From Flavobacterium fontis (GTDB lineage: Bacteria > Bacteroidota > Bacteroidia > Flavobacteriales > Flavobacteriaceae): 64,000 bases of DNA. Below are positions 24,537 through 33,689 of this stretch, piece after piece; positions within the stretch are counted from its first letter, which is position 1, and each line of letters starts with the position of its first letter. Below the pieces are notes generated by a model. It had not been told where the DNA came from. It saw only the letters and a list, made by a program, of their open reading frames with translations, and searched no databases. A program made the position numbers and the translations under genes. The stretch lies in contig NZ_FQVQ01000015.1 in assembly GCF_900129405.1 (NCBI RefSeq), positions 1 to 64,000 on the forward strand. The letters run 5' to 3'.

Positions 24537-25566
24537 TGAAGAATGGAGTGAACCCGAAGAGGCCCTTTTTGAGCATTTTCGGTTTGAAGTCCCCAAAGGA
24601 CAAGGGTTGATGCGAATCGACAAATATTTACAACTACAAATTCCCAATATTTCACGCAATAAATTACAGAATGCGGCCGACAGCGGTCAGGTTCTTGTCA
24701 ATGAAACGGCTGTAAAATCCAATTACAAAGTCAAACCCGATGATGTGATTCGGATTGTTTTATCGCATCCGCCTTTTGAGCATAAAATAATTCCCGAAGA
24801 TATCCCTCTCGATATCGTTTATGAAGACGAAGCGTTGGTGGTGATCAATAAACCACCGGGCTTGGTGGTTCACCCTGGCCATGGTAATTATACGGGAACT
24901 TTAGTCAATGCCTTGGCCTATCATTACGGCAACCGATTGCCACTCAATAGTTCAGAACGTCCAGGTTTGGTGCATCGCATTGATAAAGATACATCAGGAT
25001 TATTGGTTGTGGCCAAAACAGAACAGGCCATGACGCATTTGGCCAAACAATTTGAAGAAAAAACATCTGAACGTGAATATATTGCCTTAGTTTGGGGGAA
25101 TGTTGTTGATGATGCTGGCACGATTGAAGGGAACATTGCTCGTCATGTTCGCGATCGGATGCAAATGGCAGTTTTTGACGATCCTGAAATTGGAAAACAT
25201 GCGGTAACCCATTACCGTGTTTTGGAACGTTTTGGGTATGTGACCTTGGTGGCTTGTCAGCTTGAAACCGGTCGTACGCACCAAATACGTGTTCACATGA
25301 AACATATTGGACATACCTTGTTTAATGATGAGCGGTATGGCGGAAATGCCATTTTAAAAGGAACGACATTTACCAAATACAAACAGTTTGTAGAGAATTG
25401 CTTCAAAGTGCTTCCTCGTCAAGCGTTACATGCCAAAACATTAGGATTTATGCATCCGATTAGTAATGAATTTATGCGATTTGATTCGGAAATCCCTCAC
25501 GATTTAGTCGAATGTATCGACAAATGGCGTACCTATTCAAAGTCGCATACCCTAGACGAAGATTAA
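24526..25566 (+). CDS. rluD: RluA-family 23S rRNA pseudouridine synthase
   Basis: The 346-residue protein has an S4 RNA-binding domain (about 35-95, MRIDKYLQLQIPNISRNKLQN), then the RluA catalytic domain with GLVVHPGHGN, the motif HRIDKDTSGLL containing the catalytic Asp, and RTHQIRVHMKHIGH. It isomerises uridine to pseudouridine in rRNA. S4 plus length suggest an RluD-like role (helix 69), but RluC cannot be excluded. It starts inside the PASTA gene end, so the two are coupled. A terminator follows. Confidence 0.93.
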   Translation: MDFNEEWSEPEEALFEHFRFEVPKGQGLMRIDKYLQLQIPNISRNKLQNAADSGQVLVNETAVKSNYKVKPDDVIRIVLSHPPFEHKIIPEDIPLDIVYEDEALVVINKPPGLVVHPGHGNYTGTLVNALAYHYGNRLPLNSSERPGLVHRIDKDTSGLLVVAKTEQAMTHLAKQFEEKTSEREYIALVWGNVVDDAGTIEGNIARHVRDRMQMAVFDDPEIGKHAVTHYRVLERFGYVTLVACQLETGRTHQIRVHMKHIGHTLFNDERYGGNAILKGTTFTKYKQFVENCFKVLPRQALHAKTLGFMHPISNEFMRFDSEIPHDLVECIDKWRTYSKSHTLDED

Positions 25567-25596
25567 AAAAGCCCCCAACGTTGGAGGCTTATTTTT
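25567..25596. terminator. Bidirectional terminator after rluD
   Basis: AAGCC-C-CCAAC and GTTGG-A-GGCTT (25569-25590) form a near-perfect hairpin with A's before and T's after. It separates the convergent rluD and endonuclease genes. Confidence 0.85.
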
Positions 25597-26681
25597 TATT
25601 GGATAATTACTTTTTGCGTGATTGATTCTTTCCCAGATTCCATTTTGAAAAAATAGAAACCACTTGGAATATCTTTTATTTCCAAGGTATTGTTGGAAAA
25701 AGTGGGCTGTTCCAATTGCATAATTTCTTGCCCATTTATAGTATAAACTACGATGCGATCAAGGGTTGTATGGGTTTGCACATAAACCGAATGGGTGTTT
25801 GAAGGATTGGGAAAAATGCCGACATCGGTGGTATCAAAAGTATCTTGATTTAAGAAAATAGTGGGCCAGCGGTTTTGTGCCACAGGGCCTCCCCAAATAC
25901 GTGTCGCCAAATACGGATTATCGATAAACGGATTGCGATTCCCTTGGGCAAAGTTGTTGAACAAATTGCTCATGTAGGTGTTGCGGTTGTCTTCATATTG
26001 CGAAACGGGATCTTCAGCATTCCATTGCAACAACAAATCAATCATATTGGTATCAGATGCCACTGGATTTCCCACGGCAACCATAGAGGGCAAACATTGT
26101 GCGCCGTAGTGCAAATACATGTACATCAAAATTCGAGCGACATCCCCTTTCCATTCATCCCCAGGATACCAACTTGTAGTACCAATGGTGTAGGAAGCTG
26201 TTCCCGATCCGTTGGCGTACAAACGATTCCCACGACTCGCGTTGCGTTGTACGTCACAAGCACGGAGCATGTGTGCATCGGCACCGGGTCCCATTTGCCC
26301 CAAGTCGGGATTTCCCAACGATTGTGCATAAATGTGTTCCCGATTCCAGTCGCCATTGTTACCGCTGTTTGAATTTCGGTCACGCGTTCGGTCATTGGTT
26401 GCATCGGCGTCTTGTCCAGATTCCCAGCCGTAAACGAGCAAAACATTACTGGTGTTCGTAGGATCCAAATCAACCGCTTTAATTGCATTCCAAACTCCAG
26501 GCGTATACGAAAGTTCCACCGTATGCGTGTCAATAATTTTATTGGCTAAAGCATCTTGCAAGGCACTTCCCGTGAGCGTCCAGTTGAACCCATTGTAGTA
26601 AGGCGAGGCGGGTGCGCCATTTTGAGCGGATGCCATACCGATGGCACAGGATGCCAAAAGGGATAAAAATGTTGTTTTCAT
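25596..26681 (-). CDS. T9SS-secreted endonuclease I
   Basis: A signal peptide (1-19, MASAQ) leads into an EndoI/NucM nuclease domain (about 25-270) with DRNSNSGNNGDWNREHIYAQSLG, where the His is the catalytic base of the metal site, and DAHMLRACDVQRNASRGN. The last ~75 residues (VGIFPNPSNTHSVYVQT ... GFYFFKMESGKESITQKVIIQ) are a type A T9SS sorting domain. It is a secreted DNase/RNase, probably for nutrient release or eDNA breakdown. It lies 6 bases after the methyltransferase gene on the same strand. Confidence 0.93.
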   Translation of the reverse strand: MKTTFLSLLASCAIGMASAQNGAPASPYYNGFNWTLTGSALQDALANKIIDTHTVELSYTPGVWNAIKAVDLDPTNTSNVLLVYGWESGQDADATNDRTRDRNSNSGNNGDWNREHIYAQSLGNPDLGQMGPGADAHMLRACDVQRNASRGNRLYANGSGTASYTIGTTSWYPGDEWKGDVARILMYMYLHYGAQCLPSMVAVGNPVASDTNMIDLLLQWNAEDPVSQYEDNRNTYMSNLFNNFAQGNRNPFIDNPYLATRIWGGPVAQNRWPTIFLNQDTFDTTDVGIFPNPSNTHSVYVQTHTTLDRIVVYTINGQEIMQLEQPTFSNNTLEIKDIPSGFYFFKMESGKESITQKVIIQ

Positions 26682-26686
26682 GTATG

Positions 26687-27898
26687 TTATTTTCTTTGAA
26701 GTAAAGCCATGTAGAATCCGTCAAATCCAGATTCAGAAGCGAGTATTTTTTCGTCTTTAACGAATTGAAAATCCTTTCCGTTTTCGGTTATCAAAAAGCG
26801 TTGAACTTGCTCTTGATTTTCAGAGGGTAAAACAGAACATGTCGCGTAGACCAATTTTCCGCCTGGCTTTACCATTTTGGAATAGGTTTCCAATACTTCG
26901 GCTTGAACGGCTCGAATGTTATCGATAAACTCCGGTTGAAGTTTCCATTTGGCATCGGGATTCCGTTTTAACACGCCCAAACCACTGCAAGGTGCATCGA
27001 TCAGTACGCGGTCGGCTTTTTCATAAAGTTTTTTGATGACTTTAGTCGAATCAATAACGCGGTAATCGATATTATGAGCCCCATTTCTTCGGGCACGCAA
27101 TTTTAATTCTTTCAGTTTGCTTTCATACAAATCCATGGCAATGATTTGCCCTTTGTTTTGCATTAAAGCCGCAAGGTGTAAGGTTTTACCTCCCGCACCG
27201 GCACAAGCATCGATGACTTTCATCCCGGGTTCTACCTCAAGAAAGGCTGCCACTTTTTGCGAGGAACCGTCTTGAACTTCAAACCAACCGTCTTTAAAAA
27301 CATCGGTCATAAATACGTTGGCTCGTTCGGGAAGAATGAGTCCTTCAGGCAAATGAGGTATGGGCTCGGTAACAATATCCAAATCCATTAAACGGGCTCG
27401 TACTTGCTCCCGGGTAGCTTTTAAGGTGTTGACCCGAAGTACCACATCGGCCATACGGTTTTGAGCCGCTATTTCTTTGGTCCAAGTGGCTTCCCCGAGT
27501 TCTTGTACGCCCAATTCATCCATCCAATCGGGAATGGATTCACGGAGTTTACGGACTTTGGATAATTCGTCAAAACGACCTTTTATTTTACGTTGGGGTG
27601 TGGTTTCAAAATATTTCCAATCGGGAAGCGGATAGCCGCGAAGGACCGCCCAAACGGCAAACATTCGCCATAACTTATCCCGGTCAAAGGGTGCTTTTAC
27701 TTCGGCAATCTCGGCATACAATCGCTTCCAACGCACCATGTCGTAAATGGTTTCGGCAACGAATTTACGGTCGTGACTTCCCCAACGTTTGTCCTTTTTT
27801 AAAGCACGAGCTACCACTTTGTCGGCGTACTCTCCTTCATTAAAAATAGCATCAAGGGCATCAATGGTCGTAAATACCAAGTTACGGTGTAATCTCAT
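26687..27898 (-). CDS. RsmB/NSUN-type RNA m5C methyltransferase
   Basis: The 403 residues have an N-terminal NusB-like helical region (1-140) and a SAM-dependent methyltransferase: VIDACAGAGGKTLHLA (SAM motif I), DAPCSGLGVLKRNPDAKW with one catalytic Cys, and VYATCSVLPSENQEQV with the second Cys. It methylates cytosine in 16S rRNA or tRNA; RsmB is the nearest named family, but specificity is not proven. The -7 box at 27918 serves it, and the T9SS endonuclease may be read through from it. Confidence 0.92.
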   Translation of the reverse strand: MRLHRNLVFTTIDALDAIFNEGEYADKVVARALKKDKRWGSHDRKFVAETIYDMVRWKRLYAEIAEVKAPFDRDKLWRMFAVWAVLRGYPLPDWKYFETTPQRKIKGRFDELSKVRKLRESIPDWMDELGVQELGEATWTKEIAAQNRMADVVLRVNTLKATREQVRARLMDLDIVTEPIPHLPEGLILPERANVFMTDVFKDGWFEVQDGSSQKVAAFLEVEPGMKVIDACAGAGGKTLHLAALMQNKGQIIAMDLYESKLKELKLRARRNGAHNIDYRVIDSTKVIKKLYEKADRVLIDAPCSGLGVLKRNPDAKWKLQPEFIDNIRAVQAEVLETYSKMVKPGGKLVYATCSVLPSENQEQVQRFLITENGKDFQFVKDEKILASESGFDGFYMALLQRK

Positions 27899-27917
27899 TA
27901 TTCAAAATCTAAGCCTG

Positions 27918-27925
27918 CAAAGGTA
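27918..27925 (-). promoter_or_regulatory. Candidate -7 box for the RNA methyltransferase gene
   Basis: TACCTTTG on the minus strand, 20 bases before the ATG at 27898. Confidence 0.6.
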
Positions 27926-27969
27926 ACTTTTTTTTCCATTGGGTTGGAAGTGCATACGGATTATATGGC

Positions 27970-27998
27970 CAAAAAAAAGCAGCTCCGAAGAACTGCTC
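27970..27998 (-). terminator. Terminator of kup
   Basis: Read leftward: AGAGCAG, an internal mismatch, a TTCG loop, CTGCT-type arm and eight T's. The stem is 7 base pairs with one mismatch. It follows the kup stop by 6 bases. Confidence 0.8.
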
Positions 27999-28003
27999 TG
28001 TTG

Positions 28004-29998
28004 TTATTTTTCAGTTTCACAACCGTGATGGTCCAAGCGGCGCATTTCTATACGTTCAGGGGCATGCAGTACCATTGGGAATTGCTCTACTTTTACCGAA
28101 CTGGCATCCAAACCAAAAGCTTTTTCTTCGGATAAGGAGTACTTTTTCAATACAAAATAGGAGTTCATGACTATGTTTTCAAAGAAAGTAATGTCACTAT
28201 CATTGGATAAGAATTTTTCGGATAGTACAAATTTGAAATCTCCGATAATATTGTTTTTATTCAACGATTCATAGCGGCTAGTTACATCAACCTCGCCATT
28301 CTGTACCATGTCTTTGATTACTTCTTTAAACATCAAATTGATCTTCGTTGCTTCACGGAAACCAAGGTAGAAATCAATTCGGTACAAATCGTCTTTAATA
28401 ATTTCGGTTACTTTGTATTCTTTGCGATAGGGTTCATTCAGTACATTCACGTGTATAAACCAGTACATATCGGCACGTTTGGGTCTTTTTTGAAGAATGG
28501 AATACATCACTTTTTCTTCAATTTCATCGACGCGATTGGAGTTGGTCATGTACACCAAATGGGTCGCATATTTGGGGATAGATAGGTCCAAACTCAACTC
28601 AGCCAATACTTTTTTATAATTGTCGATTTTAACAATCTTGGTATAACTCTTACTAATTTTCTTCGCCAAATACCAAGTCGACATAATGCTAATTAGGATG
28701 ATGGCGATGAATAGCGTCACAAAACCACCGTCCATGAATTTTACAATATTGGCAGCCAAGAAGCTGAATTCAATAGCCAAATAAACAATGATCAGCGGGG
28801 CGATGAAATACCATTTCACTCTTTTTAAAATCAAATAATAATTGAGCAAAATAGTGGTCATGATCATACACAAAATGATGGCTAAACCATAGGCATGCTC
28901 CATATTGCTTGATTCTTTGAAGTAAAGCACAATGCCCACACAACCTAAAAACAAAAGCCAGTTGATGGAAGGAATGTACAATTGTCCTTTTTGATCGGAG
29001 GGAAATTTAATGCGCACTTTGGGCCAAAAATTGAGTCGCATCGCCTCGTTAATTAAGGTAAATGAACCACTAATTAAAGCTTGTGAAGCGATAACTGCGG
29101 CAAGGGTAGCCACCACAATTCCGATGGGTTGAAACCACTTGGCCATGATTAAATAGAAGGGGTTCGGATTGGAACTTCCCAATTCCATTAAGGTTAGTCC
29201 TTGATGGTCTAAAAGATAGGCCCCTTGTCCGAAGTAGTTCAAAATCAAAGTGGCTTTGACAAACATCCAACTTACCCGAATGTTTTTTCGCCCACAATGT
29301 CCCATATCGGAGTATAAGGCTTCAGCACCCGTAGTACATAAAAATACGGCTCCTAAAATGAAAAAGCCCTGTTCACTGACATCGCTCGTTAATAAATGGT
29401 AGGCATAGTAGGGATTTAGTGCCCGAAATACATCCAAGTTTTGGGTCATTTGAATCACGCCCAAAACACCGAGCATGGTAAACCAAATCAGCATCATTGG
29501 GGCAAAGAATTTTCCCACTAATTTGGAGCCAAATTGTTGAATGGTAAACAGGACAAATAAAATACTAATTACAATGGGAATGGTTGGGATATCGGGATTA
29601 AAATTGCGCAATCCCTCTACCGCAGAAGATACCGATACGGGTGGCGTAATAATTCCATCCGCTAACAAGGCGCTCCCTCCAATAATGGCAGGCACAATAA
29701 GCCACTGTATTTTGGTTCGTTTGACCAAAGCATATAAGGCAAAAATTCCTCCCTCCCCATGGTTGTCGGCACCTAGCGTGATGATTACATATTTTAGGGT
29801 GGTTTGTAAGGTAAGCGTCCAGAAGATACAGGAAAGTCCGCCTAAAATTAAATCTTGCGAAATGACGCTGTCGCCGATGATGGCTTTCATTACATACAAA
29901 GGAGAAGTACCTATATCGCCATAAATGATCCCCAAGGTTACCAATAATCCCGCAGCTGAAAGTCTGCTGTGAAGATTTTGATGTGAATGCGAACTCAT
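28004..29998 (-). CDS. kup: Potassium uptake protein Kup
   Basis: The 664-residue K+/H+ symporter begins with the family pattern LLVTLGIIYGDIGTSPLYVMKAI (20-42), has ALYSDMGHCGRKNIR near 225, about twelve transmembrane segments (to ~450) and a ~200-residue cytoplasmic C-terminal region. It imports potassium with protons, mainly at low pH or osmotic shift. A -7 box lies 23 bases upstream and it has its own terminator, so it is monocistronic. Confidence 0.96.
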   Translation of the reverse strand: MSSHSHQNLHSRLSAAGLLVTLGIIYGDIGTSPLYVMKAIIGDSVISQDLILGGLSCIFWTLTLQTTLKYVIITLGADNHGEGGIFALYALVKRTKIQWLIVPAIIGGSALLADGIITPPVSVSSAVEGLRNFNPDIPTIPIVISILFVLFTIQQFGSKLVGKFFAPMMLIWFTMLGVLGVIQMTQNLDVFRALNPYYAYHLLTSDVSEQGFFILGAVFLCTTGAEALYSDMGHCGRKNIRVSWMFVKATLILNYFGQGAYLLDHQGLTLMELGSSNPNPFYLIMAKWFQPIGIVVATLAAVIASQALISGSFTLINEAMRLNFWPKVRIKFPSDQKGQLYIPSINWLLFLGCVGIVLYFKESSNMEHAYGLAIILCMIMTTILLNYYLILKRVKWYFIAPLIIVYLAIEFSFLAANIVKFMDGGFVTLFIAIILISIMSTWYLAKKISKSYTKIVKIDNYKKVLAELSLDLSIPKYATHLVYMTNSNRVDEIEEKVMYSILQKRPKRADMYWFIHVNVLNEPYRKEYKVTEIIKDDLYRIDFYLGFREATKINLMFKEVIKDMVQNGEVDVTSRYESLNKNNIIGDFKFVLSEKFLSNDSDITFFENIVMNSYFVLKKYSLSEEKAFGLDASSVKVEQFPMVLHAPERIEMRRLDHHGCETEK

Positions 29999-30020
29999 AA
30001 AAAAATATTAAAAAAGTTCA

Positions 30021-30028
30021 CAAATGTA
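30021..30028 (-). promoter_or_regulatory. Candidate -7 box for kup
   Basis: TACATTTG on the minus strand, 23 bases before the kup ATG, matching TAnnTTTG. Confidence 0.55.
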
Positions 30029-30046
30029 TTACTTTTCAAAGTTCTA

Positions 30047-30079
30047 AAATAAAAAAGCACCGAAATTATTCGATGCTTT
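30047..30079 (-). terminator. Terminator of the PRPxR repeat protein gene
   Basis: Leftward reading gives AAAGCATCGA, loop ATAATT, TCGGTGCTTT and then a T-rich run. One A/C mismatch interrupts the 10-base stem. It lies about 45 bases after the stop at 30125. Confidence 0.8.
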
Positions 30080-30124
30080 GGGTATGATTTTTTTAACTTT
30101 CCTTTAACGACCTCTATTTACAAA

Positions 30125-31537
30125 TTAATTTCTTGAAAGTCGCGAGGAAGTACTCGTCTCTGAACGCATGCTACGACTCGAACCCGAACTGGAATAGTCT
30201 TGACGCGAGGGTCGAGGTGCGCTGTAGTCTTGTCGTACAGGCCGTGGACTTACACTGCTCGCACTTGGCGTATAGTCTTGACGAGAAGGTCGAGGCGTGG
30301 GTGCACTATAGTCTTGTCGTGTGGGGCGCGGACTTACACTGCTCGCGCTTGGCGATGGCGTATAGTCTTGACGTGTAGGTCGGGGGGTGCTATACTCTTG
30401 ACGTACAGGACGCGGACTAACGGTAGTTGTACTTGGTGTGTAATCTTGGCGAACGGGACGAGGCGTCGCTGTGGTGCTGTAATCAGAACGTGTGGGTCTC
30501 GGCGTTGCTGTTGTGGAAGCCAACGTGTAGTTTTCACGAATAGGACGGGGCGTTACCGAGGTGTTGCTATAATTTTCACGAACGGGACGCGGACTGGGTG
30601 CTTCGCTATAATTCGCACGTGTTGGTCTAGGATTGGTTGTTGTACCGTTTGTATAATCCTGACGCACCGGACGGGTTTCAGTAGCACTGGTCCAATTGCC
30701 CCGTACGGAGCCTGTTTCGGGTCGTGTAGCGGTTTGATTATCACGAGTACCCGCTAAAGGACTACGGGTATCGGGGTAGGCCACATTGCGAACGGTTCGG
30801 GTTCGATCCAATTCATAACGATTAGCAATTCCTTGGTTTCGGTAAGCAAATCCTCGTTGCGGATGATGCCGTTCAATAAAGTTGCCGCGTCGGCCAAAAT
30901 AGTGTGAATATCCCCAATGGCAACGACGGAAATTCACATAATTGTATTGGAATCCAAAGTTGATGCATAATCCGATGTGATGACGGTAGCGAAAAATGGG
31001 AAAAGGATGCCAAGCATAATAGTAGCTCGGATAAAAGCCCCAATACCATGAAGAACAGTAGGGCTGGTAATACGGTTGCCAGAAATAATTGTAAATTACA
31101 GGTGTTCCCACATAAACCGGTTCATAAATATAGTTGGTGCCGTAAAGGAAAGAATCGCCTACCACTTGCACTTGTACGCGTCGGTTGCGGGTATCTTTTT
31201 CAACCTCAACGGTGGCCACGTCTTGGTACTGATCGCGTCCCAGCACGGCTTGCACCACGATAATGTGTTGATTTCCTTCAATCGATTCGACTACTCGTAA
31301 ATAATCAACTTGGTTGTCAAGGTTTAAATCCAAATTGGATATCGGAGTTTCGGGATTGTTTAAACGGCGTTCAAAATCTTCCAAGTCACGAGCCTCCCCA
31401 AAAATTGAGGCAACGGCGCGAAGGTCTAAGTTGTCGCTAATCTCTGAATCGGTAGCGCTCACCGTTGTGCGATTTTGAGCCCCACTCCATGTTAGACTCA
31501 AGCCCAACAACATGCTGTATAGTAGTTTCGTTTTCAT
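30125..31537 (-). CDS. Secreted protein with aromatic-rich centre and PRPxRx(D/E/N)Y repeats
   Basis: From ATG 31537 the protein has 470 residues. It has a signal peptide (1-20), an acidic folded region (~25-140, DLRAVASIFGEARDLEDFERRLNN ... VQVQVVGDSF), a Tyr/Trp/His/Phe-rich region (~140-225, with YYQPYCSSWYWGFYPSYYY) and a C-terminal tail (~260-470) with about 12 imperfect repeats of the form PRPxRx(D/E/N)Y(S/T). Spacers are Ser/Thr/Pro-rich, 5-11 residues. I do not recognise a function; the tail is probably disordered. The N-terminal half resembles hypothetical exported proteins of flavobacteria. The alternative start at 31585 lacks a signal peptide at the N-terminus. Confidence 0.8.
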   Translation of the reverse strand: MKTKLLYSMLLGLSLTWSGAQNRTTVSATDSEISDNLDLRAVASIFGEARDLEDFERRLNNPETPISNLDLNLDNQVDYLRVVESIEGNQHIIVVQAVLGRDQYQDVATVEVEKDTRNRRVQVQVVGDSFLYGTNYIYEPVYVGTPVIYNYFWQPYYQPYCSSWYWGFYPSYYYAWHPFPIFRYRHHIGLCINFGFQYNYVNFRRCHWGYSHYFGRRGNFIERHHPQRGFAYRNQGIANRYELDRTRTVRNVAYPDTRSPLAGTRDNQTATRPETGSVRGNWTSATETRPVRQDYTNGTTTNPRPTRANYSEAPSPRPVRENYSNTSVTPRPIRENYTLASTTATPRPTRSDYSTTATPRPVRQDYTPSTTTVSPRPVRQEYSTPRPTRQDYTPSPSASSVSPRPTRQDYSAPTPRPSRQDYTPSASSVSPRPVRQDYSAPRPSRQDYSSSGSSRSMRSETSTSSRLSRN

Positions 31538-31649
31538 AACTGTGGAATTTAAAGTTCGTAATACAAAAACCAAACACTGTGCCAAAATGCCAAAATCAAA
31601 ATTGTCACCTCACCAATTATGTTTATTTTCGTAGGAAATACTGAGGATT

Positions 31650-32702
31650 ATGCGCGTTTTTTTGGGCTTTTTTTGTGGTTTTCTTTTTTGGAATTGTGCT
31701 TCTGTAACTTCTTCAAAGGATGCTCAACCGATAACTCGAGTCACGGTAGACACTTTGCTTTTTGAAACGGTAAGTATTCGTGCGATTGCTGTTGCGGAGT
31801 CATCCGTTTTTTATGCGGGGAGTCATAGTAAACTGGGTCGAATCGATTTGGTAACGCGCAAACATTGGCCTCAAACACTTCCCACTACGACGCCTACCGA
31901 ATTTCGTTCGTTGGCTTTACACCAAGGAAAATGGTTTGCCCTTTCCATTGGAAATCCTGCACTTCTCTATTCGGGGCCTATGGAGGGCGAAGGCAATCGC
32001 TTGCTGTATCAAGAGGTGCATGAAAAAGTTTTTTACGACGCGCTACATTTTACGGCAACCGGAACAGGTTGGGCCATGGGCGATCCGACGCAACAGGCAA
32101 TGGCGTTATTGAAATCGGAAGATGGGGGAGCGCATTGGTATCGTATTCCTGAAGATAAAGCCCCTGTTTTGGCTCCTGGGGAAGCAGCTTTTGCTTCGAG
32201 TAATACTACCATTTGTAGCGCGGGGAACACACTTTGGATAGTTACCGGAGGCATGAAATCGCGCGTTTGGCGCTCTACTGATGAGGGTAAAACGTGGACG
32301 TCGTTTGCTGTTCCTATCGCTCAAGGCAGTGCTATGGAGGGAATTTTTTCAGCCGATTTTTACAACGCCAAGATAGGGGTCGCTGCTGGAGGGAATTATG
32401 ACCAACCCACCCAAACAGTTGGGAATCTCATTTATACCTCTGACGGAGGGAGCACGTGGAATCCTATTGATGTGCCCCAAGAGCCGGGCTATATTTCGGG
32501 GATTCAATTTATTCCGTCGGGCGAAGGTAAGGAATGGTTGACGGTAGGGGCAGGGGGATTGTATTATGCGTTTGACCAAGGGAAACAATGGAAATGTTTG
32601 TGGCCTGAGCCTCAATTGTATACCTTGAAGTTTGTCGATAGGCAAACCGTAATTGTGGCCGGGAAAAACAAAATCTTTCGTTTGCGATTGCACCGAAACT
32701 AA
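31650..32702 (+). CDS. BNR/Asp-box propeller lipoprotein
   Basis: Lipobox with C16 (FLFWNC). The ~330-residue mature part carries Asp-box repeats SEDGGAHW, STDEGKTW and TSDGGSTW plus GTGWAMGD and KIGVAAGG, typical of a sialidase-like or Ycf48-like beta-propeller. No sialidase arginine triad is evident, so it is more likely a binding or assembly protein than a glycosidase. Bacteroidota relatives are annotated as oxidoreductase or photosystem-assembly-like, labels that should not be trusted. It is divergent from the repeat protein gene. Confidence 0.82.
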   Translation: MRVFLGFFCGFLFWNCASVTSSKDAQPITRVTVDTLLFETVSIRAIAVAESSVFYAGSHSKLGRIDLVTRKHWPQTLPTTTPTEFRSLALHQGKWFALSIGNPALLYSGPMEGEGNRLLYQEVHEKVFYDALHFTATGTGWAMGDPTQQAMALLKSEDGGAHWYRIPEDKAPVLAPGEAAFASSNTTICSAGNTLWIVTGGMKSRVWRSTDEGKTWTSFAVPIAQGSAMEGIFSADFYNAKIGVAAGGNYDQPTQTVGNLIYTSDGGSTWNPIDVPQEPGYISGIQFIPSGEGKEWLTVGAGGLYYAFDQGKQWKCLWPEPQLYTLKFVDRQTVIVAGKNKIFRLRLHRN

Positions 32703-32733
32703 AAAAAAACAGCCCTTTTTAGGAGCTGTTTTG
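32701..32733. terminator. Bidirectional terminator
   Basis: Arms AAAACAGC and GCTGTTTT with an inner CCT/AGG pair form a hairpin at 32706-32732, A-run before and T-rich after. It lies between the convergent propeller gene and the CpxP-like gene. Confidence 0.88.
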
Positions 32734-32736
32734 TAT

Positions 32737-33222
32737 TTAATTTCGGCGGCGTTCTTTTAATTGTTCCACCAATTTTCGATTGAAATCTTCTTCCGCACGT
32801 CGCAATTTGATAATCTTCAAAGCGGGGAGCACACCTCGTAAATCGGCAATCAATTTCTTACGGAGTTTGAATAATTCTTCCTCGTTGTTTTCCATTTGGG
32901 CCAAGACTGTTTGTGCTTCTTTTTCAGTCATTTTATCCAACTGATCGTCGTCCTTTCGGTCCATAAAAGCTTTTAATTTTTGACGGCGAATTTCAGCTTG
33001 TTTATCTTCAAAAGCATTGTATATGGGCCAAAATTTTGCCGCCTCATCCGGAGTTAAGCGAAGTTCTTGGGTAATAAAGGCTACTTTTTGTGACTTTACT
33101 TGTTCTTTTTTCTCTTGAATGCGTTCCCGTAAACGTCCACCGGGTTGCGCCCAAGCGTTCACTGTTCCCATGAAAAGGAGGGTTAGCACTGTAATTCGAA
33201 AGGCATTTTGAATTGTTTTCAT
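32737..33222 (-). CDS. Exported CpxP/Spy-like helical protein, third gene of the sigma operon
   Basis: From ATG 33222 the protein has 161 residues: a signal peptide (1-26, NAWAQ) and a long charged alpha-helical region containing the LTPDEAAKFWPIYNAFEDKQAEIR motif that marks this family. Database entries call such proteins sensor of ECF-type sigma factor. A periplasmic chaperone or stress sensor role is plausible by similarity to Spy/CpxP. The longer frame starts at TTG (33240) with no support. It follows the anti-sigma-like gene. Confidence 0.82.
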   Translation of the reverse strand: MKTIQNAFRITVLTLLFMGTVNAWAQPGGRLRERIQEKKEQVKSQKVAFITQELRLTPDEAAKFWPIYNAFEDKQAEIRRQKLKAFMDRKDDDQLDKMTEKEAQTVLAQMENNEEELFKLRKKLIADLRGVLPALKIIKLRRAEEDFNRKLVEQLKERRRN

Positions 33223-33242
33223 AGTTTGATTTAATTTCAATG

Positions 33243-33659
33243 TTATTGTGTTATGCTGTATTCCAACGCTTCATTTTCAAGAAGCACTTCCTCCAGCGCC
33301 TCTGCTTCGGTATCGGAGGTAACGGGTACTTCCGTAGTTTGGAGTTCAATCAATTCCAAATAATGTTCGTCGGTGAGGTCGGTATTTTCGCTTACATACG
33401 AGGCAATAGCGCTCCAATGGGCTTCTTCTTCTTTTTGTACTTCCCAACGCCACAGCATGCCAATTCCTAAACCGATGACCAAAATAGCAGCCATTCCATA
33501 AAAAGTTTTGGCATTTTTACGCCAAAAAGAAATCGATTTTACAGGCGGCTTTTCCTCAAGTCGGTTTTGAAGTCGTGTCGAAAACGATTCAAAATAGCCT
33601 TCGGGTGCGGTAAAACCACTGGGATTCTTGGGCGGGTTATTTAAGTTAAACGGATTCAT
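33243..33659 (-). CDS. Single-pass membrane protein, probable anti-sigma factor
   Basis: The 138 residues have an N-terminal polar segment (1-48) with FTAPEGYFESFSTRLQNRL, a transmembrane helix (about 53-70, FYGMAAILVIGLGIGMLW) and an acidic C-terminal part. The position directly after an ECF sigma gene, the topology (cytoplasmic N-terminus) and the PEGYFE motif are typical of Bacteroidota anti-sigma partners. It lacks the ZAS zinc motif. Function is inferred from context. Confidence 0.8.
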   Translation of the reverse strand: MNPFNLNNPPKNPSGFTAPEGYFESFSTRLQNRLEEKPPVKSISFWRKNAKTFYGMAAILVIGLGIGMLWRWEVQKEEEAHWSAIASYVSENTDLTDEHYLELIELQTTEVPVTSDTEAEALEEVLLENEALEYSITQ

Positions 33660-33689
33660 ATACTTTAGATATTGTACGTGTGGATTGGT

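Noticed and set aside
30200-30757. A long rightward frame opposite the PRPxRx(D/E/N)Y repeat gene
   Set aside because: The repeats on the other strand keep this frame open; the product is Arg/Thr/Cys low-complexity with no start context.
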